A stretch of 64,000 bases of DNA from Mycobacterium shinjukuense (GCF_010730055.1 NZ_AP022575.1:1-64000); one strand, 5' to 3'; numbered from the stretch's first letter, positions 35,825 to 44,863 are shown. The notes: generated by a model from the sequence alone, not told the origin. Numbers and translations are program-made.

Positions 35825-36892
35825 TCAGCTCAGGACGGATGGGCGCGCGAGTGCGTCCAACGCATCGTTGCCGCTGATGTCCTGCGCCCGGATCGCGTCC
35901 CACAGTCTCTTCGTGTAGGCGACGTTGGCGACCTGGTGGATTTCCACCGGCGCGTTGTCGACGTCGCCGGGAACCGGTTGCGGCACATCAGCCGGTTGGG
36001 GAGCCGGGTCGGCAGGCTGCCAATCGGTTTCGATGATTGCCGGGGCGGGGGCGGGCGCCAGGTCCGCGGGGGCGGGCGCCAGGTCCGCCGGGGCGGGCGC
36101 CACATCACCAGGAGCGGGTGCCAGATCTGCGGGGACGGGCTGCGCCAGGTCCGCCGGGGCGGGCGCCACATCACCAGGAGCGGGTGCCAGATCTGCGGGG
36201 ACGGGCTGCGCCAGGTCTGCGGGGACGGGCTGCGCCAGGTTCGCCGGGGCGGGCGCGAGGTCCGCGGGAGCCTGTGGCAGGTCCACCGCCGGCGCGAGTG
36301 CTGCCGGGTCGGCCGCCGGGATGGGCTCGCCCAGCGCGGCTGGCAGGTCGTTGCCGGCCGGCTGAACCGCGGGGGCCGGGTCAGCGGGTGCCAACTCCAC
36401 AGGCACGGGTGCCTCGGCGGAGGCGGGCGCGTCGGCCGGCGGTGCGGCCAGCGCCGCGGGCTCACCGTTAACCGCGGGCGCGTCCAGCGGCGCGTCCATC
36501 GCGGCAGGGGCAAGGACTTCGCGCGGCGTCGGGGCCGACAGCCCGCGACCACACACCGGCCAGGCGCCGCGACCCTGGGTCGCCAGCACGCGCTCGGCGA
36601 CGGCTATCTGCTGTTCTCTGGTGGCCAGCTGGGCCGACGGGGCATACTGGCCACCGCCATGCGCGGCCCAGGTGCCTGGGGTGAACTGCAAGCCGCCGAG
36701 GTAGCCGTTGCCGGTGTTGATCGACCAGTTGCCGCCGGACTCGCAACGGGCTACCTGATCCCATTCGCCGTCGGTCGCCGCGGCCGCCTGGGCCGCCATG
36801 GCGATGCTGCCGCCGCCGAGCACCGCGCCGGTGAAGGCGATCTTGGCGACGCTGACGCTCGATGTCGTGGGCTTACGGTGACGTCCACTCAT
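35825..36892 (-). CDS. rpfA: Resuscitation-promoting factor RpfA
   Basis: 355 residues from ATG 36890-36892. A signal sequence (KIAFTGAVLGGGSIAMAAQA) precedes the Rpf lysozyme-like domain WDQVARCESGGNWSINTGNG, containing the catalytic Glu, then LQFTPGTWAAHGG and QQIAVAERVLATQG (about 40-115). The middle is a long Ala/Pro/Asp tract with PADLAPAPGDVAPAP repeats, and a conserved tail follows (TKRLWDAIRAQDISGNDALD). A secreted peptidoglycan-cleaving enzyme that promotes regrowth from dormancy (family knowledge). A c-di-AMP riboswitch and a CRP-type site lie upstream. Confidence 0.96.
   Translation of the reverse strand: MSGRHRKPTTSSVSVAKIAFTGAVLGGGSIAMAAQAAAATDGEWDQVARCESGGNWSINTGNGYLGGLQFTPGTWAAHGGGQYAPSAQLATREQQIAVAERVLATQGRGAWPVCGRGLSAPTPREVLAPAAMDAPLDAPAVNGEPAALAAPPADAPASAEAPVPVELAPADPAPAVQPAGNDLPAALGEPIPAADPAALAPAVDLPQAPADLAPAPANLAQPVPADLAQPVPADLAPAPGDVAPAPADLAQPVPADLAPAPGDVAPAPADLAPAPADLAPAPAPAIIETDWQPADPAPQPADVPQPVPGDVDNAPVEIHQVANVAYTKRLWDAIRAQDISGNDALDALARPSVLS
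36088..36220 (-). repeat. 66-bp tandem repeat in rpfA
   Basis: Two near-perfect copies of a 66-bp unit encode repeats of a 22-residue Ala/Pro/Asp-rich block (with LAPAPGDVAPAP). Length variation here is expected between strains; it leaves the catalytic domain untouched. Confidence 0.75.
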
Positions 36893-36918
36893 GCGCTCGG
36901 TGATTCCTCTCGGTACAT

Positions 36919-37135
36919 GCCTGCGAGGTCAGCTGTCGGGTTCGGGTTGGCGTTAAGCCAGAGAGGTCACCCGGCCGCGTCGTTCTTCGTTGAGACGACG
37001 CCGGCTTCACCCCAAGGAGCCGCGAACGGCCCCGATCCGATCTCGGCGGACCACGGGTCCCCCGCCTCCATCCACGGGTCGGAATCCCTCGCCTACTGGA
37101 TGGAGCTCGGCGCGTTACAGGGAGGGACGGCACGT
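36919..37135 (-). promoter_or_regulatory. ydaO-type c-di-AMP riboswitch leader of rpfA
   Basis: The minus-strand leader contains blocks I associate with actinobacterial ydaO/yuaA RNAs in the right order: GGAGGCGGGGGACCCG, CTTGGGGTGAAGCC, CGGGTGACCTCT and near its end GACAGCTGACCTCGCAGGC, about 27 bp before the rpfA start. Known of the family: an rpfA leader riboswitch of this class occurs in M. tuberculosis and senses c-di-AMP. Boundaries are approximate. Confidence 0.8.
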
Positions 37136-37313
37136 CGCTCGGGTTGGGTTGACGAGCCTCCCGAGACGGTAGCGGTTTCAGACGATCTCGTCACGTCGGG
37201 GAAAAATGGGCGTTTCTCTCACAGTCACCCGACAAAGCCCCAGGATGGGTCGGTGTTTGCGCAGCTCATAGCAGTCGAAATCGGAGCGTGGCCGGGTTGT
37301 TATCGTTCCGTTA

Positions 37314-37329
37314 CGTGAGATATCTCACA
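37314..37329. promoter_or_regulatory. CRP-type (Rv3676) operator
   Basis: GTGAGATATCTCAC is a perfect 14-bp palindrome fitting the mycobacterial CRP consensus TGTGA-N6-TCACA except for the first base. It lies upstream of the rpfA riboswitch, just past the moaD2 stop. rpfA is a known CRP target in M. tuberculosis. Confidence 0.72.
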
Positions 37330-37332
37330 GCC

Positions 37333-37611
37333 CTAGCCGCCGGCGAATGGTGGAAGTACATCAACCGTGTCGCCGGCGGATAACGCCGTCGCATCGTCTC
37401 GGACGGCGATTCCGTCGCGCAGGTAGGAGCAACGACTCAACACCGCCGCCAGGCGAGCGCCCCGAACCGCGAGCCCGTCGACCAACTCTGCCAACGTGGC
37501 GCCGGGCCGCAGCGTCACGGTTTCCGTTTCGGTACCGGCGGCCGCCCGCGCGGCCGCAAAGTAGCGCACGGTCACCCGAATACCGGCGGGCTCGTTGGGC
37601 ACGGGCGTCAT
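37333..37611 (-). CDS. moaD2: Molybdopterin synthase sulphur carrier MoaD2
   Basis: 92 residues from ATG 37609-37611; a GTG at 37623 would overlap the moaA2 stop and is the alternative. Beta-grasp fold: IRVTVRYFAAARAAAGTETE, LRPGATLAELVDGL, DTVDVLPPFAGG. The terminal Gly-Gly, which becomes the thiocarboxylate, is present. Translationally coupled behind moaA2. Works with MoaE2. Confidence 0.95.
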   Translation of the reverse strand: MTPVPNEPAGIRVTVRYFAAARAAAGTETETVTLRPGATLAELVDGLAVRGARLAAVLSRCSYLRDGIAVRDDATALSAGDTVDVLPPFAGG

Positions 37612-37615
37612 CGGG

Positions 37616-38698
37616 TTAGCCACCGATGGCGCTCATCGGGCGCTCGGGCTGGACGAAATCGGGGTCGTTGATCCCGTGGCCGGCGGGCTTGGCCCACATG
37701 GCAGCGCGCCACGCCGCCTCGATCGCGTCGTCGCCGGCCCCGCTGCGCAGCAGGCCGCGAAGGTCGGTCTCCTCGGTGGCGAAGAGGCAGCTGCGGACTT
37801 GGCCGTCGGCAGTGAGCCGGGTGCGGTCACACGTCGAGCAGAAGGCGTGCGACACAGACGCGATCACCCCGAACTTTCCGGCCGGCGTGTTCGGGCCGGT
37901 GTCGACCAACCAGAGTTCGGCCGGGGCCGACCCGCGTGGTGCCGGGTCGGGCCGTAGCCGGAAGTGGGGCCGCAACGCGGCCAGCACGTCGTCGGCGCTT
38001 AGCGCGGCATCGCGGCGCCACCGATGGCCCGCGTCCAGCGGCATCTGCTCGATGACCCGCAATTGGTAGTCATGCGCGAGGCAGAACCGCAACAGCTCGA
38101 CGACGTCCTCGCGGCCGGTGATCGGATCGAGCACGGCGTTGACCTTGACGGGTGTGAGACCGGCTTCCTTGGCGGCGGCCAAGCCGGCTAAGACGTCGGC
38201 AAGCCGGTCCCGACGGGTGATAGCGGCAAAGTGGGCCCGATCGACGCTGTCCAGCGACACATTGACCCGATCCAGGCCGGCATCGGCGAGGGCGGCTGCG
38301 CGTCGCGCCAGCCCGACGCCATTGGTGGTCAGCGAGATCTCCGGCCGGGGCCGCAGTGTGGCCGCCGCTGCGACCGCGTCTTCGAGGTGGCGGGCCAGCA
38401 GCGGCTCACCGCCGGTAAACCGGATGTTGGTGACGCCGAGGCGGGTGACGGCGATGCGCATCAGCCGGGTCAGCTCGTCGGGCCGCAGCAGTTGCCCGCC
38501 GGGTAGCCAGTCCAGGCCGTCGGCCGGCATGCAATAGCTGCACCGCAGATTGCACCGGTCGGTCAGCGACACCCGAAGATCGGTGGCGACCCGGCCGAAC
38601 GCGTCCACCAAAGGGCCCGTACCGGGGACGGCCAGCGCGTCGGCACTGCCGTTGGTGCGGCCGCGCACCATCGGTAGGCCCAGAGCGGTCAGTGTCAT
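37616..38698 (-). CDS. moaA2: GTP 3',8-cyclase MoaA2
   Basis: 360 residues. Radical-SAM cluster Cys49, Cys53, Cys56 in DRCNLRCSYC, the SAM-binding FTGGEPLL, and a second cluster from CSTCDRTRLTADGQVRSCLF. The C-terminal Gly-Gly (SAIGG) required for activity is present. It carries out the first rearrangement of GTP in molybdenum cofactor synthesis. Its start overlaps the end of the upstream YccF gene by four bases. Confidence 0.95.
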   Translation of the reverse strand: MTLTALGLPMVRGRTNGSADALAVPGTGPLVDAFGRVATDLRVSLTDRCNLRCSYCMPADGLDWLPGGQLLRPDELTRLMRIAVTRLGVTNIRFTGGEPLLARHLEDAVAAAATLRPRPEISLTTNGVGLARRAAALADAGLDRVNVSLDSVDRAHFAAITRRDRLADVLAGLAAAKEAGLTPVKVNAVLDPITGREDVVELLRFCLAHDYQLRVIEQMPLDAGHRWRRDAALSADDVLAALRPHFRLRPDPAPRGSAPAELWLVDTGPNTPAGKFGVIASVSHAFCSTCDRTRLTADGQVRSCLFATEETDLRGLLRSGAGDDAIEAAWRAAMWAKPAGHGINDPDFVQPERPMSAIGG

Positions 38699-39084
38699 GC
38701 GGCCACCCGTGAGTCGACTGCAACAATGTCTTTGCCCAGCGGCAGCAGCGACACCGGGATCAGTTTCAGGTTAGCCAGCGCCAGCGGGATGCCGATGATC
38801 GTGGTCGCCATCGCCGCCGCGCTGACCAGATGCCCGATGGCCAGCCAGATGCCAAACAACACCACCCAGATGACGTTGCCGACCAGGGCGCCCGTCCCGG
38901 CGGTTGGCTTGTCGACGACGGTCCGGCCGAACGGCCACAGGGCGTACCACGCGATGCGCAACGCCGCGAAGCCGAACGGGATCGTGATGATGAGCAGGAC
39001 GCAGACAACCCCCGCGACCAAGTATCCGAGCGCCAACCAGAGGCCACCGAAAACCAGCCAGATAACGTTCAGGATTAGGCGCAT
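38695..39084 (-). CDS. YccF-domain membrane protein (Rv0870c equivalent)
   Basis: 129 residues with two YccF (DUF307) repeats, each a pair of hydrophobic helices: MRLILNVIWLVFGGLWLALG ... LLIITIPFGFAALRIAWYALWPFG and VGNVIWVVLFGIWLAIGHLV ... IIGIPLALANLKLIPVSLLPLG. An inner-membrane protein of unknown function. It is the first gene of a coupled trio with moaA2 and moaD2. Confidence 0.9.
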   Translation of the reverse strand: MRLILNVIWLVFGGLWLALGYLVAGVVCVLLIITIPFGFAALRIAWYALWPFGRTVVDKPTAGTGALVGNVIWVVLFGIWLAIGHLVSAAAMATTIIGIPLALANLKLIPVSLLPLGKDIVAVDSRVAA

Positions 39085-39246
39085 ACTTCCTCCAGCGGTA
39101 GTGCAAGCCTACCGAGCAACGGCAAAAACAGGGATGTTGGCGATCAGCTATCCGAGTAGGATTCGAGATCGTCATCGCGTCCTGCGTAGCCGGGACGCGT
39201 CTTGTGTTGCAGCCCCGATGATTTATCAGACAAGCAGGTGAGAGCA

Positions 39247-39654
39247 GTGCCGACCGGCAAGGTGAAGTGGTACGACCCCGAGAAGGGGTTCGGCTTCCTG
39301 TCGCAGGAAGACGGCGAGGACGTCTATGTCCGTTCCTCGGCGTTGCCCGCCGGTGTCGAGGGTCTCAAGGCGGGCCAGCGCGTGGAGTTCGGCGTTGCTA
39401 CCGGGCGACGCGGCCCGCAGGCGTTGAGTCTGAAACTGCTCGATCCGCCGCCGAGCCTTTCCCGCACGCGTCGTGAGGCGGCGACCGAGCACAAGCACAG
39501 CCCCGATGAGCTGCACGGCATGGTCGAGGACATGATCACGTTGCTGGAAAGCACGGTCCAGCCGGAACTACGCAAGGGGCGATACCCGGATCGCAAGACG
39601 GCCCGGCGGGTGTCCGAGGTGGTCAAGGCGGTCGCGCGGGAGTTCGAAGCCTAA
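39247..39654 (+). CDS. cspB: Cold-shock-domain protein CspB
   Basis: 135 residues from GTG 39247 behind AGGTGAGAG. Residues 1-65 are a cold-shock domain: GKVKWYDPEKGFGFLSQEDG (RNP1-like KGFGFL) and DVYVRSSALP (RNP2-like). The C-terminal half, about 65 residues (SPDELHGMVEDMITLLE; KTARRVSEVVKAVAREFEA), is a helical extension usual in the mycobacterial Rv0871 type and absent in CspA. It binds single-stranded nucleic acid. Divergent from the YccF-moaA2 unit. Confidence 0.94.
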   Translation: MPTGKVKWYDPEKGFGFLSQEDGEDVYVRSSALPAGVEGLKAGQRVEFGVATGRRGPQALSLKLLDPPPSLSRTRREAATEHKHSPDELHGMVEDMITLLESTVQPELRKGRYPDRKTARRVSEVVKAVAREFEA

Positions 39655-39861
39655 CGATCGCCGTTGCTGCGGCCGGCCGGCACGCTGGGGGGGCGATGCG
39701 GGCATCGCGTCGGTCCGGTGGTTGGCCGGCGGCCGGCCGCCGAGACTCCGATCGCTCGGCGCCGGCGGAGCTGGCACCGTCGCCGGCGCTGGGGGAGCTG
39801 CTCTATCGATTCCCCGGGCGTGCATCGGTCACCGCGCTCGGTTTGACGAGACGGCAGCCGG

Positions 39862-41712
39862 TTAGCCGGGTCGGCCGGGTCGGCCGGAGTTGCCCGGGTT
39901 GCCGGGGTTGCCCGGATTGCCGTTGGTGTTTTTCCCGGAGCCGGCTTCGCCACCGGCACCGGCGGCGCCGGCGGCACCGCCGGCACCGCCCGCACCCGCG
40001 GCACCAACGCCACCGTCGCTGCCCGCGTGGCCGATCAGCCCGCCGGTCCCGCCCCTGCCGCCGAGGGCACCGCCGGCGCCGCCGTTGCCGCCCCTGCCGC
40101 CGTTGCCGCCGTCGCCGCCGGTATTGCCATCGCCGCCAAACCCTTGACCAAGACCACTATTGGTGCCGGCACCGCCGGCACCCCCCGCGCCGCCGGCACC
40201 GCCGGCGCCGCCGGCCCCGCCGGCACCGGCCGTGCCGCCGACACCACCGGCACCGCCGTTGCCGATGAGCAGCCCACCGGCACCACCGTCACCGCCCTGT
40301 CCGCCGATACCACCGTTGCCGCCGGTGCCGAGGGCGTTGCCGCCGTTCCCGGCCGTGCCGCCATCGCCCCCAAACGCTTTGCGCAGAAGGCTGGTGCTGT
40401 CGCTGTGGCCGTCGCCGCCGTCGCCGCCGTCGCCGCCGGCGCCACCCGGGGCACCGGAACCACCGGTACCACCGGTTCCGCCCGCACCGCCGGCGCCGCC
40501 GTCGCCAACCAGCAGCCCGCCCCGGCCACCGGCGCCCCCGGTACCGCCCGCACCGCCGGGGCCGCCGGAAATGGCGCTGTCAAAACCGTTGCCGCCGGTG
40601 CCGCCGTTACCGGCTACCGCATTGCTCGGGGAGTTGGTGCCCGCATGGGCGTCCCCGCCTCTGCCGCCGGCGCCGCCAGCGCCGCCGGGGGCCTGGGCGT
40701 TACCGCCATTGCCGCCGGTACCCCCTTGGGCGAAATTGCCGAAGGAATCGGCGCTGCCGCCGGCGCCGCCGGCGCCGCCATAGGCGCCGTTGCCCCCGAT
40801 ACCGCCGCTACCTCCAAGGGCGTCGCCGCCACCGGTCGAGGTGGCGTTCCCGCCGCGCCCGCCATCGCCGCCGCTCGTTACGGCGTCGCCGGGATCGCCG
40901 GGGCCACCGACTCCGCCAAATGCGGTGGCACCTGAGGTGGTCTTGTCGGCGCCGGCCGTGCCGGTTCCGGCGGTGCCGGTGGGGGCCGGGTTGACGCCGT
41001 CCTCCCCGGCCGCCCCGGTACCGCCCTGCCCGCCGGCTCCGCCGTTCCCGAACAGATAGGCGTTGCCGCCGGCGCCGCCCAGCGCGCCGATGCCGCCGTT
41101 GACGCCCGCTACCCCGGTGCCCCCCAGCCCGCCGGCCCCGCCATCGCCGTACAACCACCCGCCGTTGCCACCGATACCGCCGGCCGCGCCGGGCCCGCCG
41201 GCCCCGCCGGCCCCACCATGGCCGATCAACCCCGCGCTGCCGCCCGCACCGCCGGCCTGGCCGACCCCGCCCGATCCGCCGTTGCCGCCGTTGCCGAACA
41301 GCAGGCCGCCGGGCCCGCCGGCCTGCCCGGTGCCCGGCGCGCCATCGGCGCCGTTGCCGATCAGCGGGCGCCCCAGCAGCGTCTGGGTGGGCGCATTGAT
41401 CAGATCCAGCGCTTGCTGTATCGGCGAGGCGTTTGCGGCCTCGGCGCTGGCATACGCGCCCGCACCGACGTTCAAGGCCTGCATGAACCGCTCATGGAAC
41501 GCGGCCGCCTGCGCGCTGAGCGTCTGATAGGCCTGGGCGTGCCCGGAAAACAGCGACGCCACCGCCGCCGACACCTCGTCGGCCCCGGCGGCTAGCACTC
41601 CGCTGGTCGGGCCTAGCGCCGCAGCATTGGCCACCGTCAACGCCGAGCCGATCGTCTCCAATTGGGTTGCCGCCGCTGCCATCGCCTCCGGGGCCGCCAG
41701 CACGTAAGACAT
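39862..41712 (-). CDS. PE_PGRS15-like protein (intact)
   Basis: 616 residues from ATG 41710-41712 behind CTTGGGAGGA. The PE domain begins MSYVLAAPEAMAAAATQLET; INAPTQTLLGRPLIGNG marks the junction; about 480 residues of Gly-rich repeats end GNSGRPGRPG. Its position between cspB and fadE10 equals that of PE_PGRS15 (Rv0872c) in H37Rv, so it is an ancestral, not island, PE gene. Frame clean. Confidence 0.93.
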   Translation of the reverse strand: MSYVLAAPEAMAAAATQLETIGSALTVANAAALGPTSGVLAAGADEVSAAVASLFSGHAQAYQTLSAQAAAFHERFMQALNVGAGAYASAEAANASPIQQALDLINAPTQTLLGRPLIGNGADGAPGTGQAGGPGGLLFGNGGNGGSGGVGQAGGAGGSAGLIGHGGAGGAGGPGAAGGIGGNGGWLYGDGGAGGLGGTGVAGVNGGIGALGGAGGNAYLFGNGGAGGQGGTGAAGEDGVNPAPTGTAGTGTAGADKTTSGATAFGGVGGPGDPGDAVTSGGDGGRGGNATSTGGGDALGGSGGIGGNGAYGGAGGAGGSADSFGNFAQGGTGGNGGNAQAPGGAGGAGGRGGDAHAGTNSPSNAVAGNGGTGGNGFDSAISGGPGGAGGTGGAGGRGGLLVGDGGAGGAGGTGGTGGSGAPGGAGGDGGDGGDGHSDSTSLLRKAFGGDGGTAGNGGNALGTGGNGGIGGQGGDGGAGGLLIGNGGAGGVGGTAGAGGAGGAGGAGGAGGAGGAGTNSGLGQGFGGDGNTGGDGGNGGRGGNGGAGGALGGRGGTGGLIGHAGSDGGVGAAGAGGAGGAAGAAGAGGEAGSGKNTNGNPGNPGNPGNSGRPGRPG

Positions 41713-41757
41713 CGTTGTCCTCCCAAGGGGTCACCATTGACCGATCGGCAATAACAA

Positions 41758-41786
41758 ACGCTAGCGCGATCATGCTGTGACGTCAC
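41758..41786 (-). promoter_or_regulatory. Promoter core of the PE_PGRS15-like gene
   Basis: -35 GTGACG (41781-41786), 17 bp, -10 TAGCGT (41758-41763), about 46 bp upstream of the start. The -10 equals that of the island PE/PPE promoters but there is no TTGCG/CGCAA box. The -35 forms part of the palindrome GTGACGTCAC, a possible operator. Confidence 0.5.
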
Positions 41787-42075
41787 GACTTTCCATTTGT
41801 CCCCCAATTCCCGTAGCGGTAGCCCTTGGCGGATTGGGGTAGGCGGTCGAGTGGCGTCCCGCGGTCGCTCTGTGTTGGCTCGCCGCAGCCAAGGCGGCGC
41901 CGGCTGCCGGGGTCGCACAAGCCGGCGGGACACTACGTCGCACACTACGTCGCGGCCAAGCCGACGGTCTTGGCGCAAAAGCTACCGGCGCGTAACTTCG
42001 ACATCGATACGTCGTAGTATTCGGGCAGGCGGCGGTAGTCAAGCCTCGATCTGACTCGTCAACAAGGAGGCGGCG
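41787..42075. promoter_or_regulatory. Divergent upstream region of fadE10
   Basis: No gene seen. ACTACGTCGC occurs twice within 25 bp (about 41930-41955) and a TACGTCGTA dyad follows near 42008-42016; these ACGTCG boxes are candidate regulator sites for fadE10. A strong ribosome site AAGGAGG precedes its ATG. Confidence 0.4.
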
Positions 42076-44028
42076 ATGGCACAGCAAGCGCAGGTCACCG
42101 AGGAGCAAGCCAGAGCCCTCGCCGAGGAGTCTCGCGAAAGTGGTTGGGACAAACCATCTTTTGCCAAAGAACTGTTCCTCGGTCGGTTTCCGTTGGAGCT
42201 CATTCACCCGTTTCCCAAGCCGTCCGACGCGGAGGAGGAGCGAACCAACGCGTTCCTCGACAAGTTGCGGGAATTCCTGGACACCGTGGACGGCAGCGTC
42301 ATCGAGCGCGACGCCCTGATTCCCGACGAATACGTGAAGGGCCTGGCCGACCTGGGCTGCTTCGGCATGAAGATACCGTTCGAATACGGCGGCTTGAACA
42401 TGTCACAAGTCGCCTACAACCGCGCGCTGATGATGGTTTCGACGGTGCATCCCAGCCTCGGGGCACTGTTGTCGGCGCATCAGTCGATCGGGGTGCCCGA
42501 ACCACTCAAGCTGGCCGGGACCCCGGAGCAGAAGCAGCAGTTCTTGCCGCGATGCGCCGCCGGCGCGATATCGGCGTTTCTGCTCACCGAACCGGACGTG
42601 GGCTCTGATCCGGCGCGCATGGCGTCGACGGCCACGCCGATCGAGAACGGGCAGGCCTACGAGCTAGAGGGCGTGAAGTTGTGGACCACCAACGGTGTGG
42701 TCGCCGAGCTGCTGGTGGTCATGGCCCGGGTGCCCAAGAGTGACGGGCACCGCGGGGGAATCAGCGCCTTTGTCGTGGAGGCCGATGCACCGGGGATCAC
42801 CGTGGAGGCGCGCAACAACTTCATGGGACTGCGCGGTATCGAAAACGGCGTGACCCGGCTCCATCGCGTCCGAGTGCCCCGCGAAAACCTGATCGGCAGG
42901 GAAGGCGACGGCCTGAAGATCGCGCTGACCACGCTCAACGCCGGACGGCTGTCGTTGCCCGCGATAGCAACCGGGGCCGCCAAGCAGGCGCTGAAAATCG
43001 CCCGGGAATGGTCTAGCGAGCGGGTGCAGTGGGGCAAGCCGGTCGGCAAGCACGGCGCGGTGGCCAGCAAGATCTCGTTCATCGCCGCCACCAACTACGC
43101 GCTCGACGCGGTGGTCGAGCTGTCCAGCCAGATGGCCGACGAAGGCCGCAACGATATCCGGATCGAGGCGGCGCTGGCCAAGCTGTGGTGCAGCGAGATG
43201 GGCTGCCTGGTCGCCGACGAGCTGCTGCAGATCCGCGGTGGCCGGGGCTACGAAACCGCCGGGTCCCTGGCCGCTCGCGGTGAGCGCGCGGTGCCCGTCG
43301 AGCAAATGGTGCGGGACCTGCGGATCAACCGCATCTTCGAGGGATCCAGTGAGATCATGCGGCTGCTCATTGCGCGGGAAGCCGTCGACGCGCACCTGAC
43401 CGCCGCCGGTGATCTCGCCAACCCGAAGGCCGATTTGCGCCAGAAGGCCGCGGCGGCGGCCGGTGCCAGCGGCTTCTACGCAAAGTGGTTGCCGAAACTG
43501 GTTTTTGGCGAGGGCCAACTTCCCACGACGTACCGCGAGTTCGGCGCCCTGGCGACACACCTGCGCTTTGTCGAACGCTCCGCACGCAAATTGGCCCGCA
43601 ACACCTTCTACGGGATGGCGCGCTGGCAAGCCAGCCTGGAGCACAAGCAAGGGTTTCTCGGGCGGATCGTGGATATCGGCGCGGAGCTGTTCGCGATGTC
43701 CGCGGCGTGCGTTCGCGCCGAGGCGCAGCGAGTTGCCGACCCGGTCGAAGGTGAGCAGGCATACGAACTGGCCGACGTCTTCTGCCAGCAGGCCACACTG
43801 CGGGTGGAGGCGCTGTTCCACGCGCTATGGGCCAACACCGACAGCAGCGACGTTCGGCTGACAAACGACGTGCTGGAGGGCCGTTACACCTGGCTGGAGC
43901 AGGGGATAATCGATCAGTCCGAAGGCACCGGCCCCTGGATCGCGCACTGGGAACCGGGTCCGTCCACCACGACCAATCTGGCTCGACGGTTTCTGACGGC
44001 GTCACCATCCACCGGGGCGAAATTGTAA
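42076..44028 (+). CDS. fadE10: Acyl-CoA dehydrogenase FadE10
   Basis: 650 residues from ATG 42076. Acyl-CoA dehydrogenase motifs: YGGLNMSQVAYNRALMM, AFLLTEPDVGSDPARM (the conserved TEPxxGSD flavin/substrate loop), KLWTTNGVVAELLVVMAR and IRGGRGYETAGSLA. The extra C-terminal domain of about 180 residues makes it longer than ordinary 380-residue FadE enzymes, as in Rv0873. FAD-dependent oxidation of acyl-CoA; chain specificity unknown. A glutathionyl reductase-like gene follows after 8 bp. Confidence 0.94.
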   Translation: MAQQAQVTEEQARALAEESRESGWDKPSFAKELFLGRFPLELIHPFPKPSDAEEERTNAFLDKLREFLDTVDGSVIERDALIPDEYVKGLADLGCFGMKIPFEYGGLNMSQVAYNRALMMVSTVHPSLGALLSAHQSIGVPEPLKLAGTPEQKQQFLPRCAAGAISAFLLTEPDVGSDPARMASTATPIENGQAYELEGVKLWTTNGVVAELLVVMARVPKSDGHRGGISAFVVEADAPGITVEARNNFMGLRGIENGVTRLHRVRVPRENLIGREGDGLKIALTTLNAGRLSLPAIATGAAKQALKIAREWSSERVQWGKPVGKHGAVASKISFIAATNYALDAVVELSSQMADEGRNDIRIEAALAKLWCSEMGCLVADELLQIRGGRGYETAGSLAARGERAVPVEQMVRDLRINRIFEGSSEIMRLLIAREAVDAHLTAAGDLANPKADLRQKAAAAAGASGFYAKWLPKLVFGEGQLPTTYREFGALATHLRFVERSARKLARNTFYGMARWQASLEHKQGFLGRIVDIGAELFAMSAACVRAEAQRVADPVEGEQAYELADVFCQQATLRVEALFHALWANTDSSDVRLTNDVLEGRYTWLEQGIIDQSEGTGPWIAHWEPGPSTTTNLARRFLTASPSTGAKL

Positions 44029-44036
44029 GGGGCCGT

Positions 44037-44758
44037 ATGGCTCCCTATGTTTCCTGGACCGGCGAATTCGACCGCGACACCACCTACATCACCACCCGCA
44101 TCACCGCCGACGGGCGGGACGGCTATCCGGTCGAGCCGGGCCGGTATCGGCTGGTGGTTGCCCGCGCGTGTCCGCGGGCCAACCGCACCATCATCGTCCG
44201 GCGGCTGCTGGGCCTGGAAGATGTTCTCTCCATAGGGTTTGCGGTCCCACTCATGACCAGCGCAGTTGGACGTTCGACCTGGATCCCGGGGGTGTGGACC
44301 CGGTGCTCAAGATCCCACGGCTGCAAGACGCCTATCTCAAGCGGTTTCCGGATTACCCCAAAGGCATCACCGTCCCGGCGATTGTGGACGTCCCATCCGG
44401 CGCGGTGGTCACCAACGATTTCGCGCAGATGACCCTGGACTTTTCCATCGAGTGGACCGCATATCACCGCGACGGCGCGCCACGGCTGTACCCCGAGGAG
44501 TTGCGGGCCGAGATCGACGAGGTGAGCGCAAGGATCTACACCGAGATCAACAGCGGGGTGTACCGATGCGGCTTTGCGGGCACCCAGGAGGCATATGACG
44601 CGGCGTATGACCGTCTGTTCACCGCGCTGGATTGGGTGCGCGATCGCCTCACCGACCAGCGATACCTGGTGGGTGACACCATCACCGAGGCCGATGTGCG
44701 ACTGTTCACCACTCTGGTTCGCTTCGACCCGAGCGGGAAGTGTTGGGAGGCAAGCTGA
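44037..44758 (+). pseudogene. Omega-class glutathione S-transferase / glutathionyl-hydroquinone-reductase-like gene, frameshifted and truncated
   Basis: From ATG 44037 the family pattern reads FDRDTTYITTRITADGRDGY, RYRLVVARACPRANRTIIVR (catalytic Cys context ACPxANR) and LGLEDVLSIGF. At 44238-44240 a run of three Ts is one short, and the frame moves to CGPTHDQRSWTFDLDPGGVD, which continues to LVGDTITEADVRLFTTLVRF. The protein should continue about 90 residues (helical domain with GF and HY boxes); instead SGKCWEAS and TGA end it at 44758, one base ahead of a palindromic repeat. So there are two independent lesions. Confidence 0.85.
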
Positions 44759-44825
44759 CGCGCCGAACGTGCAACCACGGCGGCCTCGCCCGGCGTGTCG
44801 CCGCCACCAGTGCACGTTCGGCGCG
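44759..44825. repeat. Dispersed palindromic repeat, copy 1
   Basis: 15-bp perfect inverted arms CGCGCCGAACGTGCA (44759-44773) and its complement (44811-44825) enclose a 37-bp loop that itself has GGCGGC/GCCGCC pairing. It sits between the convergent truncated transferase gene and the SEC-C gene and may act as a terminator. The 63-bp core matches copy 2 at 58657-58719 in 60 positions. Confidence 0.82.
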
Positions 44826-44863
44826 GCACGTGGTCTACCGGCGCGGCGCCGGGTCGACGGGCA

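Noticed and set aside
35448..35918. Frame across the moaE2-rpfA gap
   Set aside because: It runs through the inverted-repeat element and into rpfA antisense; no coding signature.
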